Below are positions 4,621 to 12,056 of a stretch of 21,207 nucleotides of DNA, piece after piece (the stretch's first letter is position 1; each line of letters starts with the position of its first letter). The translations under genes and the position numbers were made by a program. This stretch comes from a virus. A model generated the notes under the pieces. It was not told the DNA's origin, ran no database searches, and saw only the letters and a list, made by a program, of their open reading frames with translations. The DNA lies in IMG/VR virus record IMGVR_UViG_3300045993_000206, positions 1 to 21,207 of that record; one strand, given 5' to 3'.

Positions 4621-6786
4621 ATGAATCCAACTTCCACTGAGAAAGTTCCAAAAGCAACAGCAAAAGTTGCTCCAGACGATAAAAAGACGATAGAATTTAT
4701 CGACAATAAGAAAAAAGAGATGAAGAAGTCTCAGTATCGAGAGAAATTCGATGCTCTTGCAGCGGAAATTGAGATAAATCTCGTAAATACGAATGTGACC
4801 TACGGACAGAAGCTCTACGAGAAGTCTGGATGGGGTTCAATGGTGTTCTACAACAAAATGGCGAACGGTGCATATGACATTAACGTCTATCCACAGAAGC
4901 TGACTGACCGTGACCAAAACCGTTCCGGTGTACCAGTGTCTCAGGAGCCGATTGCTTTCTCAAAGATTATGATTGCCACAAGTGTACTAGCTGGAAAACT
5001 CCCAGACGCTACAGTTATTGCTGATGATAAGATTTACGCTAAAGCTTGTTATGAGCTATGGAAGAGAAGTTGGAGTTTGACTGGTGGCAACGGAGAGAAC
5101 ACCCTGATGATGGTGTATCAGAACCTATTCACATACGGATGGGCTGCTTGGCGTGTTTACCCTCGTCGTGTACAGGTAAAAAGAAAAGGAGTTGATAAGA
5201 TTCTATTTGATGACATCTACCGTGAGCCGATGGATGTAAAAAGAACATGGCTCGGTGTTGGGTTCAACCACGGAGACTATTGGTCATGGGGCGAAGCATA
5301 CTACGAGAAGGATATGCTCAAGGACGAGTTCTATAAGATGTACCCGGATGCTGAAAAGAATAAGAAGAAGCTCGAATACTGTTCTGTATCAGAAGAGGCT
5401 AAGGATGAAAACCGTGACAAGCTACAGACTTCAGTTACTATCGGCTACTACGAAAACGAACTTCTAAATCGTTACGTCATTGTGTGTGGAAAGATGGTTA
5501 TATACGACGGTGAACTTCCAAACGACGGCTCACACGGTTCTATCGTTACAGCTCGTTGTTTCGTTCGTAATCCGAATGACCCACACGGAGTTGGACTCTA
5601 CGAAATGATGCGTGGTAATACAGCTATCTATACATATATCAACTCTCTTAATGCACAACAAGTTGAGGCGGAAATATTCCCACTTCTTTTTGGTGCACAG
5701 GTTCAGAATGGTACAGCTACATATAAGCGAGGTCCGAACATCGTGAACCCTAAGCACCCAGGAACAGATATTGATGTTGTTAAAACTTCTGGAAACGTAC
5801 AGCAAGGTATGCTATTCGGAGACAAACAGAAGCAAAACATCGAGGAAAACACAGGTGTTAATAATATTGTGGCAGGAGCTGATTCATCAAACACTCTTGG
5901 CTCTACAGTTATTCTCAAAGAAGCTGCGTACAATCGTCTTACACCACCAAAGAACTCAGTGGTTACAGGTCTACAGAAAGATGCACATATCGCTAACACA
6001 TGGATGATGCAGACATACTCTGTTGATAAGATTTTCATGATTGACTCACAAGACCAGCTCGCAGAGTTTGCAAAGCAAAACCCAGATTACTTTATGGAGT
6101 CCGAGGAAGTTGTTGATGATGAAGGCACACCTACAGGAAAGCACGCAGTTGCGGCTTCAAAGAATCTACGTCTTAATTTTGACTTTACTCCAGAAGGAGA
6201 AATGCTCGAGAATGTTCCAACGAGAACTATTTCTTCCAAGAAATTGTTCGATGAGATGAAAGCTCACGGTCACAAGAGTGACTATGTAGAATTTGTCATT
6301 GACCCAGATTCAATGCTTCTTCCATCTATCGAAATCCAGAAGCAAACATTTATGGCTCTATTCCCTGTTATTACAAACCAGATTACACTCATTTTTTCAA
6401 TGCGTAATCAGGACCCAGAGGCAGCATCATCTCAATTGATGGCTCTCGATAAACTTCTTGAAATTCAAGGACAGGATATTTATGATTACATAGCTAAAAC
6501 AGATTATGACGCAATCATCAATAAAGTGCCTTCACAAATGCAACAACAAATGCAGCAACAGCAAATGGATATGGAGGCTAAGAATACAGCTATGCAAACT
6601 ATGGCTGGAGGCGAATCTGCTGGTCCAATGGCTCTTGGTAAAGGCTCTTCGATGACTAAAGATGGAACAGACCCAATGCAGCCACAGAACCCTAACGAAG
6701 TTCCACGACCTCAATCACCTATGGGAGCATCAATAGACGCATCAGTAGGAAGGGCTGCAAATCTCCCATTCTTTCCAGGAGAATAG
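4621..6786 (+). CDS. portal protein
   Basis: A 721-residue protein follows the large terminase, which is the standard portal position, and is close in length to the large portals of P22-like podoviruses. The N-terminus (1-60) is Lys/Glu-rich. A central mixed alpha/beta core includes LFTYGWAAWRVYPRR (about 160-175) and NTAIYTYINSLNAQQVEAE (about 335-353), which resemble the wing and stem regions of portals. Residues about 639-655 are a Gln/Met-rich helix, and the last 60 are Pro/Gly/Met-rich. Portals form a dodecamer at one capsid vertex, dock the terminase and later join the neck. It has its own leaderless promoter. The call rests on position, size and composition rather than a catalytic motif. 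Confidence 0.85.
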   Translation: MNPTSTEKVPKATAKVAPDDKKTIEFIDNKKKEMKKSQYREKFDALAAEIEINLVNTNVTYGQKLYEKSGWGSMVFYNKMANGAYDINVYPQKLTDRDQNRSGVPVSQEPIAFSKIMIATSVLAGKLPDATVIADDKIYAKACYELWKRSWSLTGGNGENTLMMVYQNLFTYGWAAWRVYPRRVQVKRKGVDKILFDDIYREPMDVKRTWLGVGFNHGDYWSWGEAYYEKDMLKDEFYKMYPDAEKNKKKLEYCSVSEEAKDENRDKLQTSVTIGYYENELLNRYVIVCGKMVIYDGELPNDGSHGSIVTARCFVRNPNDPHGVGLYEMMRGNTAIYTYINSLNAQQVEAEIFPLLFGAQVQNGTATYKRGPNIVNPKHPGTDIDVVKTSGNVQQGMLFGDKQKQNIEENTGVNNIVAGADSSNTLGSTVILKEAAYNRLTPPKNSVVTGLQKDAHIANTWMMQTYSVDKIFMIDSQDQLAEFAKQNPDYFMESEEVVDDEGTPTGKHAVAASKNLRLNFDFTPEGEMLENVPTRTISSKKLFDEMKAHGHKSDYVEFVIDPDSMLLPSIEIQKQTFMALFPVITNQITLIFSMRNQDPEAASSQLMALDKLLEIQGQDIYDYIAKTDYDAIINKVPSQMQQQMQQQQMDMEAKNTAMQTMAGGESAGPMALGKGSSMTKDGTDPMQPQNPNEVPRPQSPMGASIDASVGRAANLPFFPGE

Positions 6787-6815
6787 TTGGTGTTAGCACC
6801 GTTTCGTGCTATAGT
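6787..6815 (+). promoter_or_regulatory. promoter candidate with hairpin in spacer
   Basis: TTGGTG (6787-6792), a 17-bp spacer and TATAGT (6810-6815) end 8 nt before the ATG at 6824. The spacer holds an inverted repeat TAGCAC/GTGCTA (6794-6799, 6806-6811) that begins 8 nt after the portal stop codon and is followed by TATTTTTAT. It may be a weak terminator for the portal transcript and a promoter for the next genes at once. Confidence 0.4.
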
Positions 6816-6823
6816 ATTTTTAT

Positions 6824-7054
6824 ATGGAAGACCAGACAACAAAACAAAAAATGATTACGTTTGCTACGAGTGATAACGCTCCAGGTGCAATAGAATTATT
6901 AAAAAAATGTCGAACACAACTCACCTCAGTTGTTTCAGGCACAGAGTTTCAAACACTTGTAAATGCAATAACTCTCGAGGTTGAATCTAATCTTATTCAA
7001 AGACTTGTCGTAGCTATAGATAATATAAGACAAGGAGAACCTATACCAGACTAA
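6824..7054 (+). CDS. small hypothetical protein (76 aa), head module
   Basis: A helical, soluble 76-residue protein of unknown function lies between the portal and scaffold-like genes. It shows no motif I recognise, no signal and no membrane segment. Helices are likely at about 18-35 and 40-65. The next gene starts 2 nt after its stop, so the two probably form a translationally coupled pair. Position suggests a capsid-assembly or connector accessory role, which is inference. Confidence 0.7.
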   Translation: MEDQTTKQKMITFATSDNAPGAIELLKKCRTQLTSVVSGTEFQTLVNAITLEVESNLIQRLVVAIDNIRQGEPIPD

Positions 7055-7056
7055 TT

Positions 7057-7542
7057 ATGTCAAAACCAATAGAACTCAAAACACCTTCATACACAATACA
7101 ATTAAAGTATTCTCCGGAAGCAATTGACAAAAAGCTCATGAAATTTATAACTCCGTCAGGAGACTATTTCGAGATTTCATCTGATGAAATGATTCGTATT
7201 ATGATGGAACAAGTGAACCAGGACACCCTTACACCAGCGTTCGTAGAAATGGACCGTATTAACGTTGTAGAAGTAGCTAGGCAGTTAGAATGTGAACTTA
7301 CAGAGGATATGAAAGCCGGACAGAAGATTAGACTTAACTACAAGCACCCGTACCCAGTTGAGCTTGCTATTATTGAGGAAGCTGCGAAGATTGCTAAAAT
7401 AAATATGGATGTACCGGCTTTTACTCTTACAAAAGAATACATTGATGAGGTTCGCTCTAAAATTAAGCCACAGTCTGAAAACTTTATGAAGAAATTCTAT
7501 TCTTCCTTTAAAAATCTAGGAGGGTTCAATGGAACAAATTGA
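7057..7542 (+). CDS. hypothetical head-module protein (161 aa)
   Basis: An unrecognised soluble protein starting ATG-TCA 2 nt after the previous stop. The first 45 residues look like short beta strands, the middle is mixed, and the end (about 125-155) is helical and basic. It is the only gene in the window that ends in TGA. Reading through would add only about five codons before TAA, so nothing suggests recoding. A small virion or assembly role is plausible from its place between portal and capsid genes. Confidence 0.7.
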   Translation: MSKPIELKTPSYTIQLKYSPEAIDKKLMKFITPSGDYFEISSDEMIRIMMEQVNQDTLTPAFVEMDRINVVEVARQLECELTEDMKAGQKIRLNYKHPYPVELAIIEEAAKIAKINMDVPAFTLTKEYIDEVRSKIKPQSENFMKKFYSSFKNLGGFNGTN

Positions 7543-7564
7543 ACATTATTATTTTAAACACTCC

Positions 7565-7582
7565 AGTGGTAGGATAACCACT
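7565..7582 (+). repeat. hairpin before the 173-aa gene
   Basis: The arms AGTGGT (7565-7570) and ACCACT (7577-7582) form a 6-bp stem with a 6-nt loop, followed by TTTC and then the ATG at 7588. It lies 22 nt after the previous stop. No convincing -35/-10 pair is present. It could be a weak terminator, a transcript-end stabiliser or a translational control element, because it ends 5 nt before the start codon. Confidence 0.4.
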
Positions 7583-7587
7583 TTTCT

Positions 7588-8109
7588 ATGTCAGAAATCA
7601 AAAAAGAAGAAAATGAGTTTGATATTAATTTATCAAACCCAGCAGCCGCAGCACCAGCTCTTACAAAAGCTCAAGCAGCCGCAGCAGCAGCTAATAAACC
7701 GTTAGTTACAGTTAAAAAGAAAAAAGAACCAGTTCTAAAAAACATCGAAGGTAAAGACATGAAGCCGGAGGATTACTTCTATGCAGAAGGCGATTCAAAA
7801 GCTATAACTCCTGTATCATTCAATGATGTTGTTGGTATGCCTGTAACACGTGAAGACCTTATAGAAACATTTAATAATGTTTTCAAACCAGAAGATAATG
7901 TACTCTTCTACAAAACAATTGATAAAGAAGTGTATATCATTATTATTCCTATCAAGTATTCAACTACAGTGGGACGTATGCACGAATCACTCAATGGAGA
8001 CTTCCAGAAGCACGCAATTTCGTTCATCGCTGAAGGTTCTGTGAACCTAGTAACCTTCCAAGCAAAGCTAAAAAGAATCTTACCATTCGTAAACTTTGTT
8101 GCAAGATAG
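7588..8109 (+). CDS. hypothetical head-module protein (173 aa)
   Basis: The N-terminal 60 residues are low-complexity: an Ala-rich stretch (about 18-36) and then a Lys-rich segment (about 42-52), typical of a flexible arm. The C-terminal 110 residues look folded, with IPIKYS and FIAEGSVNLVTFQAKLKRIL strands and helices near the end. I do not recognise a family. It lies between portal and scaffold-like genes, so a capsid-assembly or minor head role is likely by context only. It starts ATG-TCA, and a hairpin ends just before the start codon. The -35 of the next promoter overlaps its last codons. Confidence 0.7.
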   Translation: MSEIKKEENEFDINLSNPAAAAPALTKAQAAAAAANKPLVTVKKKKEPVLKNIEGKDMKPEDYFYAEGDSKAITPVSFNDVVGMPVTREDLIETFNNVFKPEDNVLFYKTIDKEVYIIIIPIKYSTTVGRMHESLNGDFQKHAISFIAEGSVNLVTFQAKLKRILPFVNFVAR

Positions 8110-8127
8110 TTTCATACATTATATAAT
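8099..8127 (+). promoter_or_regulatory. strong promoter before scaffold/capsid genes
   Basis: TTGCAA (8099-8104), a 17-bp spacer and a perfect TATAAT (8122-8127) predict a start near 8134. This is one of the few promoters in the window with a real leader, about 35 nt before the ATG at 8169. The leader holds only a weak purine-rich GAGAAG as a possible ribosome site. Strong expression of the scaffold-decoration-capsid block would make sense. Confidence 0.65.
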
Positions 8128-8168
8128 TAAATTAACCATCGAAGCTCTCACGATACGAGAAGAACCAT

Positions 8169-9038
8169 ATGGACCCAATCACAAATGAAGTAGTTATTAA
8201 TGAAGATGCTGAACTCGATGCCGAGTTAAACGCAACATTAGAATCTATAAAAACTGGAAAAGAATCTCCTGCTCCTGTAGCGGAGGTCAAGCCTGAGGTA
8301 GAACCAAAGGTGGAGGAACCCAGTACCCCTCCTGAAGTCAAGCCAGAATACGAGTTTACTGTTCCGAAAAAAGGTGCAAATGAATCAGACGAATCTTTCG
8401 AGAAACGAATTGAATTATCTGACCTTATTAAGAAAAGAAAGCTCGCTAAGTCTGATGACCAAAAACAAACCATTTCTGATAAGATTCAGGAAACTAGAAA
8501 AGACTTATTTAAGATAGGTCTTACGGAGAAAGGAAAAATTACTAACCCACTCCCAGAGAGTGAGGTAATAGTCCCAGAAGAGGATGAGTCCATTAGGGCA
8601 GATAGAGAAAGATTACAACAATTAGGTGGTGCGACGAAAGAAGACCTCATCGAAGTCTTAAAGCAAGAACGTCAAGCTGCTGAAGTTCAATCAACCCTCA
8701 AATCGTTCGTTGATAGATATGGTGAACTAAAAGATGAAGACACTCGTGAGGTATTCTTTGACTTCGTTGATTCGAACTACAATTGGCAAAACAAGAGTGG
8801 TAGAGAGTTAATGACAGTCCTAGAACTCGCTCGTGAAAGCATGTTTAAGCCATCAGAATCTATCTCAGAACGTGTATTAGCTGGAGCAAATGTTCAAGAG
8901 AAAGTAAATGCTATGCAATTCCCAGGCGGAACAGTAATAACCAAAACTGCTATGTCACCGGAAGTAAAGCAATCTGTCTCTGAGCTTATGGCTACAGGTA
9001 TGTCTGAAGCTAAGGCACTCGAACTCCTATCGGATTAA
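8169..9038 (+). CDS. probable capsid scaffolding protein
   Basis: A 289-residue, highly charged protein directly upstream of the decoration and major capsid genes, the usual scaffold position. Residues 1-65 are acidic and Pro/Glu-rich. Residues about 80-115 and 150-180 are charged helices likely to form coiled coils. The C-terminus (about 250-289) is helical with SPEVKQSVSELMATGMSEAK. Scaffolds of this kind co-assemble with the coat protein and leave or are cleaved before packaging. No protease motif is visible here. The call rests on position, length and composition, and a different minor head protein cannot be excluded. Confidence 0.65.
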   Translation: MDPITNEVVINEDAELDAELNATLESIKTGKESPAPVAEVKPEVEPKVEEPSTPPEVKPEYEFTVPKKGANESDESFEKRIELSDLIKKRKLAKSDDQKQTISDKIQETRKDLFKIGLTEKGKITNPLPESEVIVPEEDESIRADRERLQQLGGATKEDLIEVLKQERQAAEVQSTLKSFVDRYGELKDEDTREVFFDFVDSNYNWQNKSGRELMTVLELARESMFKPSESISERVLAGANVQEKVNAMQFPGGTVITKTAMSPEVKQSVSELMATGMSEAKALELLSD

Positions 9039-9052
9039 AGCCAGACTTTAAT
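9034..9052 (+). repeat. AT-rich hairpin at stop codon
   Basis: The arms ATTAAAG (9034-9040) and CTTTAAT (9046-9052) form a perfect 7-bp stem with a 5-nt loop, spanning the stop codon of the scaffold-like gene. It lacks a T-run. It might partly separate translation or mRNA decay of the scaffold from the decoration and capsid genes. Confidence 0.35.
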
Positions 9053-9062
9053 TCAAAAACAA

Positions 9063-9479
9063 ATGACAGGATTCATTCAATCAAAGATTAAGAATACCCG
9101 TGAAATTGTATTAGCGAATAAAGCTTCAGGTACTGCAACTACTATGAATTACCTCTACGACCTCACAGCAGGTCTAGCAGTAGCAGCAACTTCAAGTTCT
9201 ACTCGTGCAACAATCGCAGGTGTTTCAAACCAGACTATAGTGGCTGGTGACGCACTTACACAAGTTCCTCTTATCGCTATTCACGAAGGCGATACATTCC
9301 TCGTAGACTCAACTAATAACTCAGATGAGGCTCACAACGGTCAGGATATGATTCTAGGTGCTAACGCTTATACAGTAAACAATACTGGCACTACAAGTGC
9401 TGTAGGTATTGTTAAACAGGTCGGTACATTCGGAGCAGCTGCTGACAAGAAGATTCTTGTTAGATTCCTCGTTGTATAA
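9063..9479 (+). CDS. probable head decoration protein
   Basis: A 138-residue, beta-rich, Ala/Thr/Gly-rich protein directly before the major capsid gene. The segments EGDTFLVDSTNN and GIVKQVGTFG, with the run between them, resemble the small beta-tulip or decoration proteins that bind capsid three-fold or quasi-three-fold sites. These proteins stabilise the expanded shell. There is no signal peptide and no Cys. It starts ATG-ACA 24 nt after the scaffold stop with no Shine-Dalgarno sequence. Confidence 0.7.
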   Translation: MTGFIQSKIKNTREIVLANKASGTATTMNYLYDLTAGLAVAATSSSTRATIAGVSNQTIVAGDALTQVPLIAIHEGDTFLVDSTNNSDEAHNGQDMILGANAYTVNNTGTTSAVGIVKQVGTFGAAADKKILVRFLVV

Positions 9480-9499
9480 TTTTACTAATAACATAAATA
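9472..9499 (+). promoter_or_regulatory. weak promoter candidate before capsid gene
   Basis: TTGTAT (9472-9477), a 16-bp spacer and TAAATA (9494-9499) end 7 nt before the ATG at 9507, again the leaderless spacing. A TATAAT also lies at 9475-9480 but has no good -35. Both readings are weak, and the capsid gene may rely on the promoter at 8099. Confidence 0.25.
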
Positions 9500-9506
9500 A
9501 ACTATC

Positions 9507-10541
9507 ATGACAGGAACAATCAATGATTACGCAGTAATCGTCAACAATGTGCTCAAGCATGTGGCTCCAAAGGTATCTCCTTCAGTAAAGCCTGAATACC
9601 TCGACTTCATGTTCAAAGTGGACAACAATGAACGTATCTATACAGACATCGGTGTAACAGGTCTTGGAATGGCTGAAATCATTCCAGACGGTGGTATTGG
9701 TGCTTCAGATGCTCCAATTCAAGGGTTCACAAAAAACTATGTACAAATGCACTTTACAAAGAAAGTACGTCTTACATTCCAATCAAACTTCTTCCTTTTC
9801 GAATCAGCAGCAGCTAAAATCAAGTCTTCTGTAAAGTCAAAGGTTATCGAAGGAAAGAACGCTATCGAACACGCAAAGAACTATCTAGCACAGTCTCTTC
9901 TTGCACAAGGTTTCGCTACATCTTTCACATGGACTCCAATCAACAACGTTGGTGTTAATACTCCAATTTCAACACTTGGAGCAGATGCAGTAGAATTCTG
10001 GTCAGCAGTTCACCCACGTGAAGACGGAGGACCAACATGGTCAAACGTTATCGTTGATGGACTTAACTCACCACAGTTCACTTACTCAGCACTTCTCGCT
10101 GCTCGTCGTCAGCACTCACTCAAGAAGGATGGTCGTGGAAATCCATTGATTTCACAGCTCGATACTCTTGTATGTCGTTCTGGTTCAGCAACAGCTCAGT
10201 TTGCTAAGACAATTAAGGGTACTATTGATAAAGGTCTTGCTCCACAGCAATCAAACCTCTTCAATAACGCTCCAGCTACTGATACTTTCAAGGTTGTAGA
10301 GCTTTCAGCTTACGAAAACCTTGGTCTTACAGGTCTAGCTTGGGGTATGTTTGACTCGAACATGATGAACGAGGATTACGGTTTCAAGTATATTGAAGCT
10401 CTTCCAACACGTGCAGAACCTGCAGTTGTTGACCTCCTCGGTAACCAGGACCTCGTGATGAACTTCAACTCACTCGCAGTTATGGGTGCATCAGACCTTC
10501 GTGGTTGGATGTGGTCAGCTGGTGACGGAACAACTATCTAA
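9507..10541 (+). CDS. major capsid protein
   Basis: A 344-residue protein following scaffold- and decoration-like genes, with the size and composition of an HK97-fold coat protein. An N-terminal arm (1-35) is followed by a segment rich in short strands, a long helix-like stretch (about 95-135, KIKSSVKSKVIEGKNAIEHA) comparable to the spine helix, and a C-terminal half rich in Asn/Gly/Ala loops. No delta-domain or protease site is evident, consistent with a separate scaffold gene. It is encoded with strongly preferred codons (TCA, CTT/CTC, GCA), as expected for an abundant protein. Upstream there is no Shine-Dalgarno sequence. Confidence 0.85.
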   Translation: MTGTINDYAVIVNNVLKHVAPKVSPSVKPEYLDFMFKVDNNERIYTDIGVTGLGMAEIIPDGGIGASDAPIQGFTKNYVQMHFTKKVRLTFQSNFFLFESAAAKIKSSVKSKVIEGKNAIEHAKNYLAQSLLAQGFATSFTWTPINNVGVNTPISTLGADAVEFWSAVHPREDGGPTWSNVIVDGLNSPQFTYSALLAARRQHSLKKDGRGNPLISQLDTLVCRSGSATAQFAKTIKGTIDKGLAPQQSNLFNNAPATDTFKVVELSAYENLGLTGLAWGMFDSNMMNEDYGFKYIEALPTRAEPAVVDLLGNQDLVMNFNSLAVMGASDLRGWMWSAGDGTTI

Positions 10542-10555
10542 ATAGTTTATCCATT

Positions 10556-10587
10556 CGGTACCCCTAGCTGTAGAGCAAGAGGTATCG
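10556..10587 (+). repeat. hairpin after capsid gene
   Basis: The arms CGGTACC (10556-10562) and GGTATCG (10581-10587) form a 7-bp stem with one G-U pair, extendable by two more wobbles. A small inner stem of three pairs sits in its 18-nt loop. It starts 14 nt after the capsid stop and is followed by A/T-rich sequence without a T-run, so it fits mRNA 3'-end protection better than termination. Confidence 0.4.
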
Positions 10588-10589
10588 GG

Positions 10590-10616
10590 TTGGGGAAATT
10601 ATAAAATAAATATAAA
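10590..10616 (+). promoter_or_regulatory. weak leaderless promoter candidate
   Basis: TTGGGG (10590-10595), a short 15-bp spacer and TATAAA (10611-10616) end exactly 6 nt before the ATG at 10623. The -10 placement matches the other starts, but the -35 and spacer are poor. Confidence 0.3.
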
Positions 10617-10622
10617 ACTAAA

Positions 10623-10949
10623 ATGTTACAAGATGTACACACAGCTAAAACATCAATCGGAGTTACCGCAGCTCCAGGAGATACAACGGTAGTCGCAGCG
10701 AATCCAGATGCTTGGATTTATATACATGAAATAATGGGAGACCTTAGTGCAACTGGAACAATTGCGATTAAAGCTGGCAGTCGTACACTTGCAACATTCT
10801 CTCTTGACGCTGGACAAGGACTCACAGAAAGTGATGAACCAGGAATGGATGGAGTTGCACGATTCCAATGTAAGCCAGGAGAAGCTTTTATTCTTACTTG
10901 TGTTACCGGTACATTTATCGGAACAGTTGATTACTCATACAGATACTAA
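10623..10949 (+). CDS. small beta-rich virion protein (108 aa)
   Basis: A 108-residue protein predicted to be almost all beta strand, with alternating Thr/Val/Ile and Gly turns (TGTIAIKAGSRTLATFSL, then GEAFILTCVTGTFIGTVDYS). This is the profile of a small jelly-roll or immunoglobulin-like virion protein such as a capsid or fibre accessory. It follows the major capsid and precedes the fibre modules, with the next gene starting 1 nt after its stop. There is no signal peptide. Family not identified. Confidence 0.7.
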   Translation: MLQDVHTAKTSIGVTAAPGDTTVVAANPDAWIYIHEIMGDLSATGTIAIKAGSRTLATFSLDAGQGLTESDEPGMDGVARFQCKPGEAFILTCVTGTFIGTVDYSYRY

Positions 10950-10950
10950 T

Positions 10951-11547
10951 ATGGAACCAATCACCCAAGCACAATCAAATCAAATAAAAGCATGGGCTGA
11001 AGAAAGAGATTCCATTCTTAAAGAAATATCAGCAAAAAGAGAAGAATTAAACGCTCTAACTCTACACAACGCAGCACTCGCTGCATCAAGTTCTGAAATA
11101 TCTACTAGGATAGTGAAATCTGAAGGAAGACTTATCGAAGTTGAAAAGAAAGAGACAGAAATGTCTTCTAAAATATCATCTGAGATAGCAGAACTTACAG
11201 CACAAAAAACAGCACTTCAGTCAGAAGTGTCTGGTCTTGTTACGTCTATTCCATTACTAATTGCTCAAAAGGACTTACTTGTAGAGACTATTGAAAACTA
11301 TAAGGATGTAAGTGTAAAGATTTTCAAAAAGACAACTTCATTGGATAAAGTGGTAGACCACGTTACATCTGTGAATAAGGAAAATATTCATCAGGTAGAT
11401 GAACTTGTAAAGAGTCTCGAGAAGAGTGTGAAGAAGGTAATTGAAACGAATGAAGCGAATGTTAAAAAAGCTAATCAGTATATTGATGAATTACCTAAAA
11501 TATTCTTCGCTATACAGAAAGCAGCTCCTATCAAAAAAACAATGTAA
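10951..11547 (+). CDS. coiled-coil protein A of duplicated fibre module (198 aa)
   Basis: I place the start at the ATG at 10951, 1 nt after the preceding stop, because the longer upstream frame overlaps the 108-aa gene. The product is a long Glu/Lys/Ser/Leu-rich coiled coil over most of its length (about 15-170), broken by a short hydrophobic stretch near 92-110 (VSGLVTSIPLLIAQKDLLVE). It is followed 3 nt later by an MTYLGN fibre protein. The same arrangement, a coiled-coil gene then an MTYLGN gene, occurs at 15092-15987. A structural stalk or a fibre-assembly chaperone is plausible, without a recognised family. Confidence 0.75.
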   Translation: MEPITQAQSNQIKAWAEERDSILKEISAKREELNALTLHNAALAASSSEISTRIVKSEGRLIEVEKKETEMSSKISSEIAELTAQKTALQSEVSGLVTSIPLLIAQKDLLVETIENYKDVSVKIFKKTTSLDKVVDHVTSVNKENIHQVDELVKSLEKSVKKVIETNEANVKKANQYIDELPKIFFAIQKAAPIKKTM

Positions 11548-11550
11548 TAT

Positions 11551-12042
11551 ATGACATATCTAGGAAACAAATTCGGAGACCCAAATAACTTAGGATACTA
11601 TGCCACATCAGCAGCTTTAATATCTGCTTATCCTGTAGGTATAGCCGGAGCTTTTGCTCTAGTTGGTGCAACCGATACTTTCTGGGTGTGGGATGCAGAT
11701 ACAACAGCGTGGGTTGATTCAGGAGGCACAGGAAGCTCAGGGACAGTTACAACAGTTTCGGTGGTTACGGCTAATGGACTATCTGGTTCTGTAGCAAATC
11801 CAACTACCACACCAGCTATAACTCTTACTCTTACATGTCGTTCAGAGACACCATCAGGGACAATAAACGGTTCTAATGCGACTTTTACAATAACTACATC
11901 AAAGACATTCGTTATTGGTATATGGATGAATGGACAATTTATACATCCAGCTGACTATTCTGTTACTGGAACAACTATAACATTCGGTACTGCCCCGGAT
12001 GTAAGTTACAGTGGTTTACCTTTTACTATCGTCTATTTTTAA
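11551..12042 (+). CDS. fibre-like virion protein, MTYLGN copy 1 (163 aa)
   Basis: Starts MTYLGN, identical to the protein at 15604. Residues about 12-55 contain a common phage fibre module (LISAYPVGIAGAFALVGATD, then FWVWDADTTAWVDSGG). A linker of the TVTTVSVVTANGLSGSVAN type follows, and the end (about 100-163) is a beta sandwich with INGSNATFTITTSK and VIGIWMNGQFIHPADYSV, typical of tail- or head-fibre tips. The likely role is a fibre or receptor-contacting appendage. It lacks a signal peptide, unlike the gene that follows it. The two MTYLGN proteins differ after the first six residues, as expected if that segment is a shared attachment or assembly peptide. Confidence 0.75.
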   Translation: MTYLGNKFGDPNNLGYYATSAALISAYPVGIAGAFALVGATDTFWVWDADTTAWVDSGGTGSSGTVTTVSVVTANGLSGSVANPTTTPAITLTLTCRSETPSGTINGSNATFTITTSKTFVIGIWMNGQFIHPADYSVTGTTITFGTAPDVSYSGLPFTIVYF

Positions 12043-12050
12043 GATATAAT
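12022..12050 (+). promoter_or_regulatory. leaderless promoter of secreted 808-aa protein
   Basis: TTTACT (12022-12027), a 17-bp spacer and a perfect TATAAT (12045-12050) end 6 nt before the ATG at 12057. The -35 lies inside the preceding gene. This gives the signal-peptide gene its own leaderless transcript, separate from the fibre gene upstream. Confidence 0.55.
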
Positions 12051-12056
12051 TTATAT

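Noticed and set aside
5530-6038. antisense frames inside the portal gene
   Set aside because: They lie wholly within a strong conserved gene, with no promoter or spacing of their own.
7057-7555. TGA read as glycine, as in some CPR lineages
   Set aside because: Only one gene ends in TGA, no long frame contains an internal TGA, and reading through would add only a few residues, so the standard code is sufficient.
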